Assembly (NCBI GenBank): GCA_025927765.1
Contig: JAICKU010000004.1
Location: 36,210-100,209 of the forward strand
Origin: Burkholderiales bacterium
GTDB lineage: Bacteria; Pseudomonadota; Gammaproteobacteria; Burkholderiales; Casimicrobiaceae
Reading direction: 5' to 3'
DNA: 64,000 nt
Part shown: positions 1 to 8,025 of the stretch, piece by piece
Numbering within the stretch: the stretch's first letter is position 1
How the letters are laid out: every line of letters starts with the position of its first letter
Made by a program: the position numbers and the translations under genes
Notes under the pieces: generated by a model
What the model saw: the letters and a program-made list of their open reading frames with translations, nothing else
Told to the model about the DNA's origin: nothing
The model's database searches: none

Positions 1-693
1 GTCGTCGGCCGCCATGCCGAGCGTCTTCGCGAGCGCGTCGCGCACCCCCGACACGTATTGCGTCGCGTCGTACACGGTGAGCTTGCCGTTCTGCCAGTCG
101 GCGACCGTCGCGTGCGGCTCGAGCGGATTGTGCGTCTGCATCGGTGTCGTGTAGATCGCATCGACACGCACCTCCGCCACGCGCTCGCCCGCGGCCACGT
201 CGCCCCATCGCTTGTCCGGCGGCGCGTGATTCACGTCCTTCGGCGTGTGCGCATGCGCGCGCTCGCGTTGAAAATCGAGCGCCGGCGACGCGCGCTCGTA
301 CTGCGCATGCACGAGCGCCGCCGCGGCCACTGCGTGCTCGAACGAATCGGCGACGACCACGGCAATGGGCTGCCGGTTGTAATGCACGTCGTCGTCCTGC
401 AGCAGCGACAGCACGCGTCCGGCCGGTGGATCGAACGCGGCGTCGCCGTGCTTCGGCAGCGACGGCGCGTTGCGATGCGACAGCACGAGCAGCACGCCGG
501 GCGACGCTTCGGGGGCTGCGGTGTCGAGAGCGACGATGCGACCTGCCGGAATCGTCGACAGCACCATCACCGCGTGGCACAGCCCCGCCGGGCGGAATTC
601 GGCCGCGTAGCGTGCACCGCCGGTGGTCTTGAGCGGTCCATCGGTGCGATCGAGCGGTTGCCCGATCACGTGGCTCGTCGCGGTCTGCGTCAT
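1..693 (-). CDS. paoC: Aldehyde/xanthine dehydrogenase molybdopterin subunit, N-terminal part (runs off window)
   Basis: Reading the complement from the ATG at 693 gives a protein starting MTQTATSHVIGQPLDRTDG, followed by the KTTGGARYAAEF segment typical of the a/b hammerhead domain of the xanthine oxidase family and by HYNRQPIAVVVADSFEHA and TTPMQTHNPLEPHATVA, where this family starts its molybdopterin domain. The C-terminal two thirds lie outside the window, so the active-site Glu cannot be checked. The start overlaps the stop of the FAD subunit gene as ATGA, showing translational coupling. With the two genes upstream it forms an L-M-S type enzyme with separate subunits, like the periplasmic aldehyde oxidase PaoABC. 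The substrate is not determinable; aldehyde is inferred from the Tat-exported iron-sulfur partner. Confidence 0.85.
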   Translation of the reverse strand, partial: MTQTATSHVIGQPLDRTDGPLKTTGGARYAAEFRPAGLCHAVMVLSTIPAGRIVALDTAAPEASPGVLLVLSHRNAPSLPKHGDAAFDPPAGRVLSLLQDDDVHYNRQPIAVVVADSFEHAVAAAALVHAQYERASPALDFQRERAHAHTPKDVNHAPPDKRWGDVAAGERVAEVRVDAIYTTPMQTHNPLEPHATVADWQNGKLTVYDATQYVSGVRDALAKTLGMAADD

Positions 694-1673
694 GTCCGTG
701 CTCCCTCGCGAATCGCGCGTACCACCGCACGCTGCGCGAGCGTCACCTTGAACGCGTTGTCGTGGTACGGCCGCGCGCCGTGCGTCGCTGCCGCACCCGC
801 CGCGGACAGCGTAGCGTCGTCGAGCGCGTGTCCCACGAGTGCGTGCTCGGCATCGCGTGCGCGCCAGGGCTTGTGCGCCACGCCGCCCAGCACGATGCGC
901 GCGTCGCGGACGCGATCGCCGTCGAGGTCGAGTGCGGCGGCGACCGACACCAGCGCGAACGCGTAGCTTGCGCGGTCGCGCACCTTGAGATAGCGCGAAT
1001 GCTCCGCGAACGGTGACGGCGGCAGCGTGACCGCGGTGACGAGTTCGTCGTGGCGCAGTTCGGTGTCGCGCTGCGGCGTCGTGCCCGGCAGCCGATGGAA
1101 GTCGTGCATCGCGATGCGACGCGCGCCGCCCCGGCTTTGGGTCTCGACCACGGCATCGAGCGCCGCGAGCGCCACGCACATGTCCGACGGATGGACCGCG
1201 ATGCATCGATTGCTCGCGCCCAGGATCGCGTGGATGCGATTCGGCCCCTCGAGCGCCGTACAGCCGGAGCCGGGCTTGCGCTTGTTGCAGGCGTCGAAGC
1301 CGACGTCGACGAAATAGTGGCAGCGCGTGCGCTGCAGCAGGTTGCCGCCGACGGTCGCCATGTTGCGAAGCTGCGGCGACGCGCCGGAGACGAGCGCCTG
1401 CGCGAGCAGCGGATAGCGCTCGCGGATGCGCCGGTCGTTTGCGAGATCGCTGTTCGGCACGAGCGCACCGATGCGCAGGCCGCCGTCGGGCAACGGCTCG
1501 ATGCCGGCGAGCGGCAGATGCGTGATGTCGACGAGGCGCGCCGGCTGCTCGACGTCCCCTTTCATCAGATCGAGCAGGTTGGTGCCGCCGGCGAGGCAAC
1601 GCGTGTTGCCTTCGGCCAGTGCCGTCAACGCATCGTCGATGCGCTCGGCGCGAACGTAGTCGAATGCGCGCAC
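690..1673 (-). CDS. paoB: FAD-binding subunit of molybdenum hydroxylase (PaoB-like)
   Basis: About 327 residues. The N-terminus VRAFDYVRAERIDDALTALAEG is followed by LAGGTNLLDLMKGDVEQP, the FAD pyrophosphate-binding motif of the medium subunit, and by TVGGNLLQRTRC. The insert RTRCHYFVDVGFDACNKRKPGSGC carries several cysteines, as in PaoB/YagS proteins, whose medium subunit holds an extra [4Fe-4S] cluster. I chose the GTG at 1673 because the reading aligns there with family N-termini; an in-frame upstream extension would overlap the preceding gene deeply and lacks family similarity. It begins one base after the stop of the 2Fe-2S subunit and ends with an ATGA overlap into the large subunit gene. 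Confidence 0.85.
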   Translation of the reverse strand: MRAFDYVRAERIDDALTALAEGNTRCLAGGTNLLDLMKGDVEQPARLVDITHLPLAGIEPLPDGGLRIGALVPNSDLANDRRIRERYPLLAQALVSGASPQLRNMATVGGNLLQRTRCHYFVDVGFDACNKRKPGSGCTALEGPNRIHAILGASNRCIAVHPSDMCVALAALDAVVETQSRGGARRIAMHDFHRLPGTTPQRDTELRHDELVTAVTLPPSPFAEHSRYLKVRDRASYAFALVSVAAALDLDGDRVRDARIVLGGVAHKPWRARDAEHALVGHALDDATLSAAGAAATHGARPYHDNAFKVTLAQRAVVRAIREGART

Positions 1674-1674
1674 G

Positions 1675-2346
1675 TCATGTGCTCCGGGTCGCGGCGTCGC
1701 GCACGGCGGCGACGATCCCGACATACGCGCCGCACCGGCACAGGTTGCCGCTCATGCGCTCGCGGATCTCCGCGTCGGTCAACGCGATCGGTCCGCGCTG
1801 GCGCACGTCCTGCGTCGCCGCGCTGATGGTGTCGCTGCGCGCTTCCTGCAGCATCGCCACTGCCGAGCAGATCTGGCCGGGCGTGCAATAGCCGCACTGG
1901 AAGCCATCGCGCTCGACGAACGCCGCCTGCACCGCGTGCAATGCGCCGTGGGGCGCGAGCCCTTCGACCGTGCGAATGCGATCGCCCTGATGTGCGATGG
2001 CGAGGGCCAGGCATGCATTGATGCGCCGATCGTTCACCAGCACGGTGCACGCACCGCACTGGCCGCGGTCGCAGCCTTTTTTCGTGCCGGTCAAGCCGAT
2101 GTATTCGCGCAGCGCGTCGAGCAGCGTGACGCGCGGCTCGAGCGACAGCATGTAGTCGCGGCCGTTGACCTGCAACCGGACCGGCGCGAGCGCGCCGCGT
2201 TCGACGTGCGCGCTTGCGACGAGAGGCGCATCCTCCGCCGCGAACAACGACGGTGTGTGCGCGACGACGCCGAGACTGGCGGTGCCGAGGAGAAAGCGTC
2301 TGCGAGCGTGACCCTCGGCCGTCAGCCGGTTCGCATCCATTCGCAA
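1675..2346 (-). CDS. paoA: Tat-exported 2Fe-2S subunit of molybdenum hydroxylase (PaoA-like)
   Basis: 223 residues. The N-terminus has a twin-arginine signal (RRRFLLGTASLGVVA) ending near FAAEDA, so the assembled enzyme is probably exported folded to the periplasm. The first [2Fe-2S] site is GCDRGQCGACTVLV with a further Cys in NACLALA; the second domain has GFQCGYCTPGQI and GNLCRCGAY. This Cys pattern is standard for the small subunit of xanthine oxidase family enzymes. It is the first gene of the small-medium-large set and lies 54 bp downstream of the small gene that follows nirK, so readthrough from the nitrite reductase transcript is possible. Aldehyde detoxification is a reasonable role but is inferred. 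Confidence 0.88.
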   Translation of the reverse strand: MRMDANRLTAEGHARRRFLLGTASLGVVAHTPSLFAAEDAPLVASAHVERGALAPVRLQVNGRDYMLSLEPRVTLLDALREYIGLTGTKKGCDRGQCGACTVLVNDRRINACLALAIAHQGDRIRTVEGLAPHGALHAVQAAFVERDGFQCGYCTPGQICSAVAMLQEARSDTISAATQDVRQRGPIALTDAEIRERMSGNLCRCGAYVGIVAAVRDAATRST

Positions 2347-2400
2347 GAGACCCGCGACGCTTGCCGCGGGTTCCTCTTGCTGGAGGCAACGACAATCGCG

Positions 2401-2805
2401 CTACTTCGGCTCGACGAGCACGCCGTCGCGCGCGACGCGGATCAGCGTGAGTTGCGTTTGGGGATCGCGTAATGCCGTGCGTACGGCGGCGACCGTCGCT
2501 TGCGGATTCTGCGATGCAGCGACCGCGAACGACAGCGCCGCCGGCGACGCCGACGTGCGCACGCTCGCCGCTTCGACGCCGCGCAGCTTGCGCGCGACCT
2601 GCGCGAGCCGCCCGGCCGCCAACTCGGCACGCGGCCCTTCGACGCCGACGAACAGCACCTGCTGATGGCGACGCATCGCCTGCGCGATCACCGCGTGGTC
2701 GTACGTCGCGGCGACCTTGTCCTCCACACATGCACCGCATGCGCTCGCCGCGTCGGCGGCAACGAGCGCAGCGACGAGGGCTACGAACGTCCACGTGCAC
2801 TTCAT
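2401..2805 (-). CDS. Small exported Cys-containing protein coupled to nirK
   Basis: 134 residues; no family recognised with certainty. A short signal peptide (MKCTWTFVALVAALVAADAASA) is followed by CGACVEDKVAATYDH, a CxxC motif, then an alternating strand/helix region (QQVLFVGVEG, AAGRLAQVARKLRGVEAASV, NPQATVAAVRTALRD) that resembles a ferredoxin-like or heavy-metal-associated fold. Its ATG overlaps the nirK stop as TGATG, so it is translated with nirK. A periplasmic copper-handling or NirK-maturation role would fit the CxxC and the coupling, but this is inference from context only. Confidence 0.7.
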   Translation of the reverse strand: MKCTWTFVALVAALVAADAASACGACVEDKVAATYDHAVIAQAMRRHQQVLFVGVEGPRAELAAGRLAQVARKLRGVEAASVRTSASPAALSFAVAASQNPQATVAAVRTALRDPQTQLTLIRVARDGVLVEPK

Positions 2806-4547
2806 CACTTGCCCTTCCCCTTCGTCCTCTCGTTGGCTTCGTTCGGGTGCCGCATCTGCATCGACTGCGCTTCCGGAGGACCCGACGGACGCACCAGCCC
2901 CTGCTGCCCCGACAGCGTCTGTCCCGGCGGCTTCGTCGTCCCCGGCCCGGCCGGCGCCGGCTGCTGCTCGTTGGCCGGCCGCAGGTGCTCGTCGGACCAC
3001 TTGAAGTACGCGATGAATTCCTTGATGTCCTTGTTGGTGAGGTTCTGGTTGGGCATCGGCACCTTGTACTTCTCGAGCAGCTTCTTCGCGTCGGGGTCGG
3101 TCTTCAGCATGTCCTCGGGCGACTTCAGCCAGCGCGTGAGCCACGCGTCGCTCTGCCGCTTGGTGACGTTGTAGAGATCGGGCCCGAGCTTGTCGCCGCC
3201 GCCGATCGAATGGCAGGCGAGGCACTTCGACTCGAACGCGAGCTTGCCGTTGACCGCCACCGGATCGGTCGGTGCGCCGGTCGCGGGGATGTTGTGGTGC
3301 TCGCCTTCGAGGCCCGGTTGCGCGGGCCCGGCGACGAGCAGGCCGACCGCGCCCTGCGATGCGTTCGCGAAATGGTGATCGACCATCGTGTACGTGCCCG
3401 CCTCGGGCACGATGAACTCGACGATCGCGCTGTTGCTCGACCCGAGCAGCACCGTCTGCGAGCCGCGCAGCTGGTTGTCGGGGTTGCCTTCGAGCCACAC
3501 GCGATCGAAGATCGTGCCCACCACGTGGAAACTCGACGTGTTCGATGGTCCGATGTTCAGCAGGAAGAGCCGCACGCGCTCGCCGGGCTTCGCTTCGAAC
3601 GGATGGTCGACGAGGCCGTTGTAGCGCCCGTTGAAGACGGTAAAGGTCGGCGCCTTCGTACGCACGCGCTCGGTGTCGAGCACGTACAGCGGCACGCCAT
3701 CGAGCTTGCGATGCCGCGGATCGAGGCGCGTGTAGAACTCGCTTTGCACGACCGCGAACTCGTGGTCGACCTTCGTCGGATAACCGTTTGCGGGCTCGAC
3801 GATCACCATGCCGTACATGCCCGACGCGATGTGCTCGAGCACCATCGGCGTGCCGCAGTGATACATGTAAACGCCCGGATAGTTGGCGGTGAACTCGAAG
3901 TCGATCGTCTGTCCCGGCGCGATCGAGCGGTACTTGTCGGTGGGCGACACCATCGCCGCATGGAAATCCATCGAGTGCATCATCGGCGGCGAGATCTCGA
4001 GGCCCGGCGCATGCTCGTCGCTGCGGTTGGTCATCGAGAACTTGATGCGATCGCCGACGCGGGCGCGAATGATGGGGCCCGGTACCTGGTCGCCGAACGT
4101 CCACGCGGTGAATTTGACGCCGGGCGCGAGATCGATCACCTTGTGCGTGGTGTCGAGGTGCACCTCCTTGACAGGATCGGGCACGAGCGGCTTCACCACA
4201 CCGTCCGTGCTGAGCGAGCTGCCGCTTGCGAACGGACCGGTGTGGCGCTCGTTCGACAGTTTCGCAGGACCCGGCTTGAAATCCATCTTCGAAATGTCGT
4301 ACTGGTCGTCGTGCACTTCGTGCGGTGCCGCGGGTTGCGCCGCCGGCACCTTTTCGGCCGCGGCGGGTGTCGCCGAACTCGAGGACGACACGGGCGAAGC
4401 CGAGGCCACCGGACTCGACCGCGCCGCCGCCGGGCCGACGGGTGCCGGCGCGGGTGGTCGCCGCTCGCATCCGGCACCCACGACAATGCCGAACGTCACT
4501 GCAGCGACGCCGGCAACACGAAGGCATGCATTCCAGTCAGCGGTCAT
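2805..4547 (-). CDS. nirK: Copper nitrite reductase NirK with fused C-terminal cytochrome c
   Basis: 580 residues. The signal ends in a lipobox-like VGAGC (Cys27), then a Pro/Ala/Ser-rich linker. Two cupredoxin domains follow: HSMDFH (191-196) holds the type 2 copper His and catalytic Asp; MYHCGTPM (His230, Cys231) with EHIASGM are type 1 ligands; SSFHVVGTIFDRV and VDHHFANA (391-392) supply the second-domain His residues. A cytochrome c domain with CLACH (442-446) follows, so this is a three-domain NirK like those described in Ralstonia and Pseudoalteromonas, reducing nitrite to NO with a built-in electron donor. The start follows GGAG. An FNR/DNR-like palindrome lies about 112 bp upstream. 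Confidence 0.92.
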   Translation of the reverse strand: MTADWNACLRVAGVAAVTFGIVVGAGCERRPPAPAPVGPAAARSSPVASASPVSSSSSATPAAAEKVPAAQPAAPHEVHDDQYDISKMDFKPGPAKLSNERHTGPFASGSSLSTDGVVKPLVPDPVKEVHLDTTHKVIDLAPGVKFTAWTFGDQVPGPIIRARVGDRIKFSMTNRSDEHAPGLEISPPMMHSMDFHAAMVSPTDKYRSIAPGQTIDFEFTANYPGVYMYHCGTPMVLEHIASGMYGMVIVEPANGYPTKVDHEFAVVQSEFYTRLDPRHRKLDGVPLYVLDTERVRTKAPTFTVFNGRYNGLVDHPFEAKPGERVRLFLLNIGPSNTSSFHVVGTIFDRVWLEGNPDNQLRGSQTVLLGSSNSAIVEFIVPEAGTYTMVDHHFANASQGAVGLLVAGPAQPGLEGEHHNIPATGAPTDPVAVNGKLAFESKCLACHSIGGGDKLGPDLYNVTKRQSDAWLTRWLKSPEDMLKTDPDAKKLLEKYKVPMPNQNLTNKDIKEFIAYFKWSDEHLRPANEQQPAPAGPGTTKPPGQTLSGQQGLVRPSGPPEAQSMQMRHPNEANERTKGKGK

Positions 4548-4658
4548 CTCGTCTCCGTTTCCCTCGTTGATCGGTGCGCGGGCAAGTCTATGTTGATTCC
4601 GCGGTCGGGCAAAGTACGCCACGCAAGAAGAGACTGGCAGCATCCGGCTCGGCCTGCG

Positions 4659-4672
4659 TTGATCGTCGTCAA
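4659..4672. promoter_or_regulatory. FNR/DNR-type palindrome between nirK and hemerythrin genes
   Basis: TTGATCGTCGTCAA matches the TTGAT-N4-ATCAA/GTCAA layout bound by FNR, DNR and NNR regulators (one half-site TTGAT, the other GTCAA). Its centre is about 64 bp upstream of the hemerythrin ATG and about 118 bp upstream of the nirK ATG. A class II position (-41.5) would give leaders of roughly 23 and 77 nt, so it could serve either or both genes. Low-oxygen or NO control is inferred from the motif. Confidence 0.6.
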
Positions 4673-4729
4673 CGACGCCTTTTTCCCGCACTGCCAACAT
4701 CTGCGGCCACTCCGATCTGTAACACACCC

Positions 4730-5308
4730 ATGAAAGCGATCGACATCCTGCGCGACGAGCATCGCTCGCTCGCCGCCGTGCTTCACGGCATGCGCCATCT
4801 CGTGCGCGAGATCGACGCAGGACGCATGGCGCCCGATTTCCGGCTCTTCGACGCGATGCTCTATTACATCGACGCGTTTCCCGAGCGCTTCCATCACCCG
4901 CGCGAGGACGAGTACCTGTTCCGTCGCGTGCTCGCACGCGCGCCGGCGGCCGCACCGATCGTCGCGCATCTCGAAGACGAACACCGCGAAGGTGCTTTGC
5001 GCATTCGCGCGCTTGCGCAAAGCCTCGAGCGTTATCGCGCGGGGGGTGCGCGCGAATTCGCGGCGTTCCGCGATGCCGTCGACGATTACGCGGGGTTCCA
5101 CTGGAAGCACATGCGCGCCGAGGAGGACGAACTGCTGCCGCTCGCGCGGGCGCATCTCACGCAAGACGACTGGCGTGCGGTCGATGCCGGCTTCGCCGGC
5201 GCGCCCGACCCGTTGCACGGCGCCGGCGTCGCGGAGTACGACGCGCTCTTTCGCCGCATCGTCACGCTCGCGCCACCGCCGATCGGCGTCGGGCCGCCGG
5301 CGGGTTGA
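4730..5308 (+). CDS. Hemerythrin HHE-domain protein
   Basis: 192 residues with the HHE cation-binding layout: DEHRS near the N-terminus, FHHPREDEYLF, LEDEHREG and HWKHMRAEEDELL. These His and Glu/Asp residues are spaced on four helices to bind a di-iron centre. Related proteins act in NO, oxygen or iron-sulfur stress responses. It is divergent from nirK and shares with it an intergenic region of 182 bp containing an FNR-like box, which suggests a role in managing NO made by NirK. No strong Shine-Dalgarno precedes the ATG. Confidence 0.85.
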   Translation: MKAIDILRDEHRSLAAVLHGMRHLVREIDAGRMAPDFRLFDAMLYYIDAFPERFHHPREDEYLFRRVLARAPAAAPIVAHLEDEHREGALRIRALAQSLERYRAGGAREFAAFRDAVDDYAGFHWKHMRAEEDELLPLARAHLTQDDWRAVDAGFAGAPDPLHGAGVAEYDALFRRIVTLAPPPIGVGPPAG

Positions 5309-5337
5309 CGCGCCTCCACGATCGTTGCTACCATCGC

Positions 5338-5357
5338 TACCGTATATCCGTACGGTA
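5338..5357. promoter_or_regulatory. LexA operator of lexA (TACCGTA-N6-TACGGTA)
   Basis: A perfect 7-bp inverted repeat, TACCGTA and TACGGTA separated by TATCCG, ends 3 bp before the lexA ATG. The same arms with the same 6-bp spacing occur in front of dnaE2, the other SOS gene expected to be LexA-controlled, so the pair defines the operator by phylogeny-free comparison. No Shine-Dalgarno fits between operator and ATG, so the message may be leaderless. Confidence 0.8.
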
Positions 5358-5360
5358 TAA

Positions 5361-6017
5361 ATGCCCCGCCCCGCCGCCCCTGCCGAACCGCGTGCGCTGA
5401 CCGCGCGCCAGCAGCAGATCCTCGACTGGATCCGCGCGCACATGGAAGCCAGCGGCATGCCGCCCACGCGCGCCGAAATCGCCGCGGGCCTCGGGTTCTC
5501 GACGCCGAGTTCTGCCGAAGATCACCTGCAGGCGCTCGCGCGCAAGGGCGCGATCGAGCTATTGCCCGGCGCCTCGCGCGGACTGCGTCTCAAGGATGCC
5601 GCAGCGTGGCCGGCGCAGGCCACGCTGCCGCTGATCGGGCGTGTCGCCGCAGGGCAGCCCATCCTCGCCGTCGAGAACATCGAGGCGCGGCATCGCGTCG
5701 ACCCCGCACTCTTCTCGCCGCGCGCCGATTACCTTTTGCGTGTGCGCGGCGAAAGCATGCGCGATGCCGGCATTCTCGACGGCGATCTCCTCGCCGTGCA
5801 TCGTACGCAGGAAGCGCGCAACGGCCAGATCGTCGTCGCGCGCATCACGAGCGCGAGTGGCGACGATGTCACGGTGAAGCGCCTGCGGCGGCGCGGCCAC
5901 GACGTGCTGCTGCTCCCGGCCAACGGCGCGTTCGAGCCCATCGTCGTCGATCCGCGGCACACGCCGTTCGCGATCGAGGGCGTGGCCGTCGGCCTCGTTC
6001 GCAGCGGCGGCTGGTAA
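5361..6017 (+). CDS. lexA: LexA SOS repressor
   Basis: 218 residues. The N-terminal winged helix ([34 protein letters not shown]) binds operators; the C-terminal S24 domain has the autocleavage site Ala97-Gly98 in GRVAAGQP, catalytic Ser132 in RGESMRD and Lys173 in TVKRL. RecA filaments trigger self-cleavage. The start codon follows the operator at 5338-5357 almost directly, predicting tight autoregulation. Downstream on the same strand lie a VOC protein, a GST, imuA and imuB. The recognition helix sequence ([14 protein letters not shown]) differs from the canonical Escherichia coli type, in keeping with the non-CTGT operator. Confidence 0.95.
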   Translation: MPRPAAPAEPRALTARQQQILDWIRAHMEASGMPPTRAEIAAGLGFSTPSSAEDHLQALARKGAIELLPGASRGLRLKDAAAWPAQATLPLIGRVAAGQPILAVENIEARHRVDPALFSPRADYLLRVRGESMRDAGILDGDLLAVHRTQEARNGQIVVARITSASGDDVTVKRLRRRGHDVLLLPANGAFEPIVVDPRHTPFAIEGVAVGLVRSGGW

Positions 6018-6079
6018 CGCCGCATCTTCCGGTGCCCGGTCGGGCATCGTCCCTGTCCCGTCGATTACAGGAGGTTACG

Positions 6080-6538
6080 ATGGTTGCTCCCATTCCCGCC
6101 GGCTATCGCAGCATCACGCCGTACCTCATGGTGCGCGGTGCCGATCGCGCGATCGCGTTCTACAGCGAAGCGTTCGGCGCGCAGGAGGTCATGCGCTTCC
6201 CGATCCCCGGCGGCAAGATCGGCCATGCCGAAATCAAGATCGGCGATTCGTACGTGATGCTCGCCGACGAAACGAACGAATCTCCGGGCCCACAGAGCCT
6301 CGGTGGCGTGGGTGTGAGCCTCATGCTCTACGTCGACGACGTCGACGCCACGTTCGCGCGGGCACTCGCGGCCGGGGCGGCCGAACGTCGCGCCCTCGCC
6401 GACCAGTTCTACGGCGATCGCAACGGCACGCTCGTCGATCCGTTCGGCCATGTATGGACGGTCGGCACGCATCGCGAAGACGTCTCGACGGAGGAAATGC
6501 AGCGGCGCATCGCGGCGCTCGACCCTCACGCCGGCTGA
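6080..6538 (+). CDS. VOC-family (glyoxalase/PhnB-like) protein
   Basis: 152 residues with two beta-alpha-beta-beta-beta modules of the vicinal oxygen chelate fold: YLMVRGADRAIAFYSEAFGAQEVMRF, GHAEIKIGDSYVMLADE, and GVSLMLYVDDVDATFARALAAGA, ending FGHVWTVGTHREDVS. This matches the PhnB/YdcJ-like subgroup, whose substrates are mostly unknown. A perfect AGGAGG lies 6 bp before the ATG. It sits between lexA and a GST gene, same strand; gaps of 62 and 24 bp allow co-transcription, but a role in DNA damage is not implied by the sequence. Confidence 0.85.
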   Translation: MVAPIPAGYRSITPYLMVRGADRAIAFYSEAFGAQEVMRFPIPGGKIGHAEIKIGDSYVMLADETNESPGPQSLGGVGVSLMLYVDDVDATFARALAAGAAERRALADQFYGDRNGTLVDPFGHVWTVGTHREDVSTEEMQRRIAALDPHAG

Positions 6539-6562
6539 TTGGCGTCACGAAAGGAGTAACGC

Positions 6563-7201
6563 ATGTACACGCTCTACGGCAAGCAGGGTGCGGGCTCGGC
6601 AGCGGTCGAGGCGGCGCTGACGCTCGCGCACGCGCCGTTTCACTTCATCGAAACGGCGTCGTGGGCGCAGAACGACGCGTATTCCGATCTCCTCGCGGTG
6701 AATCCGCTCGGGCAGATCCCCACGCTCGTGCTCGACGACGGCAGCGCGATGTCCGAAAGCGCCGCCATCCTGATGCACCTCGCCGACGCGCATCCCGACG
6801 CAAAGCTGCTGCCGGCGAAAGCGTCGGCGCGCGCGCAGGCGCTGCGCGGCCTCGTGTTCATCGCGGCCAATTGCTACGCGGCGATCAGCATCATCGATTT
6901 TCCCGAGCGCTGGTGCGAGAACGCCGAAGGCGACGAAGCGGTGCAGGAGCGCATCCGCAACGGCACGCGCGCGCGGCTGCATCGGCACTGGAACATGTTC
7001 GCCGACGTCTTTCCCGCCCGCCCCTGGCTCTCGGGCGAGCAGATCGGCGCGCTCGATCTCCTCGCCACCGTCGTGTCGAAATGGTCGGGTACGCGGCCGC
7101 ATCTCGAGCGCGAGCGGCCGGCGTTGTACGAAACGCTGCTGCGCGTCGAGGCGCATCCTGGCGTGGCGCCGGTGTTCGCGCGCAACTGGCCGCAAGAGTA
7201 G
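6563..7201 (+). CDS. Glutathione S-transferase
   Basis: 212 residues with an N-terminal thioredoxin fold (MYTLYGKQGAGSAAVEAAL), the cis-Pro and glutathione gamma-glutamyl site in NPLGQIPTLVLDDGSAMSESAAIL, and an all-helical C-terminal domain. The ESAAIL motif marks a typical cytosolic GST. It conjugates or isomerises electrophiles using glutathione; the exact class is unclear. AAGGAG precedes the start. Its TAG stop lies inside a perfect palindrome, discussed separately. Confidence 0.88.
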   Translation: MYTLYGKQGAGSAAVEAALTLAHAPFHFIETASWAQNDAYSDLLAVNPLGQIPTLVLDDGSAMSESAAILMHLADAHPDAKLLPAKASARAQALRGLVFIAANCYAAISIIDFPERWCENAEGDEAVQERIRNGTRARLHRHWNMFADVFPARPWLSGEQIGALDLLATVVSKWSGTRPHLERERPALYETLLRVEAHPGVAPVFARNWPQE

Positions 7202-7215
7202 GGTCTGACCCTACT
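7197..7215. repeat. Palindrome AGTAGGGTC-T-GACCCTACT over the GST stop codon
   Basis: A 9-bp perfect inverted repeat with a 1-nt centre overlaps the GST stop codon and continues into the space before imuA. Its core GGGTCTGACCC is the shared core of several palindromes in this window (near 34.78 and 40.27 kb, and as GGGTCAGA in dnaE2 and at the right edge). The thymines after it (ACTTTCG) are few, so it is a poor intrinsic terminator. Confidence 0.6.
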
Positions 7216-7299
7216 TTCGTCCCGGTTGACAGCCACGCCGCATCGGTGCTCTTCGTCGCCCACACGTCCGCGGCGATTGGCATCTGCGCCTTGCCGTTC

Positions 7300-8025
7300 G
7301 TGAATCCCGCGCTTGCGCAACTGCTCTCGCACCCGGCGATCTGGCGCGGCAACGACTGCGCGCCGGAGCCTTCGAGCATCGCCACGGGATTTGCCGAGCT
7401 CGACCGTGCGCTCCCCGGCGGCGGCTGGCCACGGGGCGCGCTGACCGAGGTCGCACTCGAGCGCGAAGGCATCGGCGAATTGCGCCTCACGTTGCCGGCG
7501 CTCGCGCGGCTGCAGGCGGAAGGACGCAGCGTCGTGTTCGTGTCGCCGCCGTATCGCCCGTACGCGCCTGCGCTCGCCGCCGCGGGGCTCGACCTGTCAC
7601 GCCTTGTCGTCGTACGGAGCGTCACGGGTTCCGATGCGCTGTGGGCGTACGAGCAGGCGCTGCGCGCGCCCGAATGCGGCGCGGCGTTCGCATGGACGGC
7701 CACGCACGACGAGCGCGTGTTGCGCCGGCTGCAGGTGGCCGCGCGCGACGGGCGCACGTGGGCCGTGCTGTGGCGGCGTCCCGAGCAGCGCGCCGGCGCG
7801 CAGGCAGCCCCGCTGCGGCTCGCGCTCGCGCCGTCGGCAGGCAGGCTCGCCGTGCGCGTCGTGAAGCGGCGCGGCGTCGAGCTCGCGCGTCCGATCGTGC
7901 TCGATCTCGCGCACGCGCCCGGCGCGCCGCTCTATCCGCTGCCCGAGGGCCGGCTGACGATGAAGCGCACGTCCCCGGCGATGCCTACGTCGCGACGCGG
8001 CCTTGCGCACCGCAAGGCATCGTGA
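7300..8025 (+). CDS. imuA: ImuA, RecA-like mutasome accessory protein
   Basis: About 241 residues from a GTG start chosen because VNPALAQLLSHPAIWRG matches ImuA N-termini; an open frame continues upstream into the GST gene. Typical ImuA features are IATGFAELDRALPGGGWPRGALTEV and the RecA-like core (VVFVSPPYRPYAPALAAAGLDLSRLVVV). ImuA works with ImuB and DnaE2 in error-prone translesion synthesis. The stop is directly followed by the imuB ATG (TGAATG). I find no copy of the TACCGTA-N6-TACGGTA operator in the 100 bp upstream, so SOS control may come from the lexA promoter by readthrough. Confidence 0.88.
   Translation: MNPALAQLLSHPAIWRGNDCAPEPSSIATGFAELDRALPGGGWPRGALTEVALEREGIGELRLTLPALARLQAEGRSVVFVSPPYRPYAPALAAAGLDLSRLVVVRSVTGSDALWAYEQALRAPECGAAFAWTATHDERVLRRLQVAARDGRTWAVLWRRPEQRAGAQAAPLRLALAPSAGRLAVRVVKRRGVELARPIVLDLAHAPGAPLYPLPEGRLTMKRTSPAMPTSRRGLAHRKAS

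Noticed and set aside
2401..4527. A single 708-residue leftward protein joining the nirK region to the small CxxC gene
   Set aside because: Its first 570 residues are out of the nirK frame and Arg-rich; only the final 134 residues are the real small gene, with its own ATG and signal peptide.
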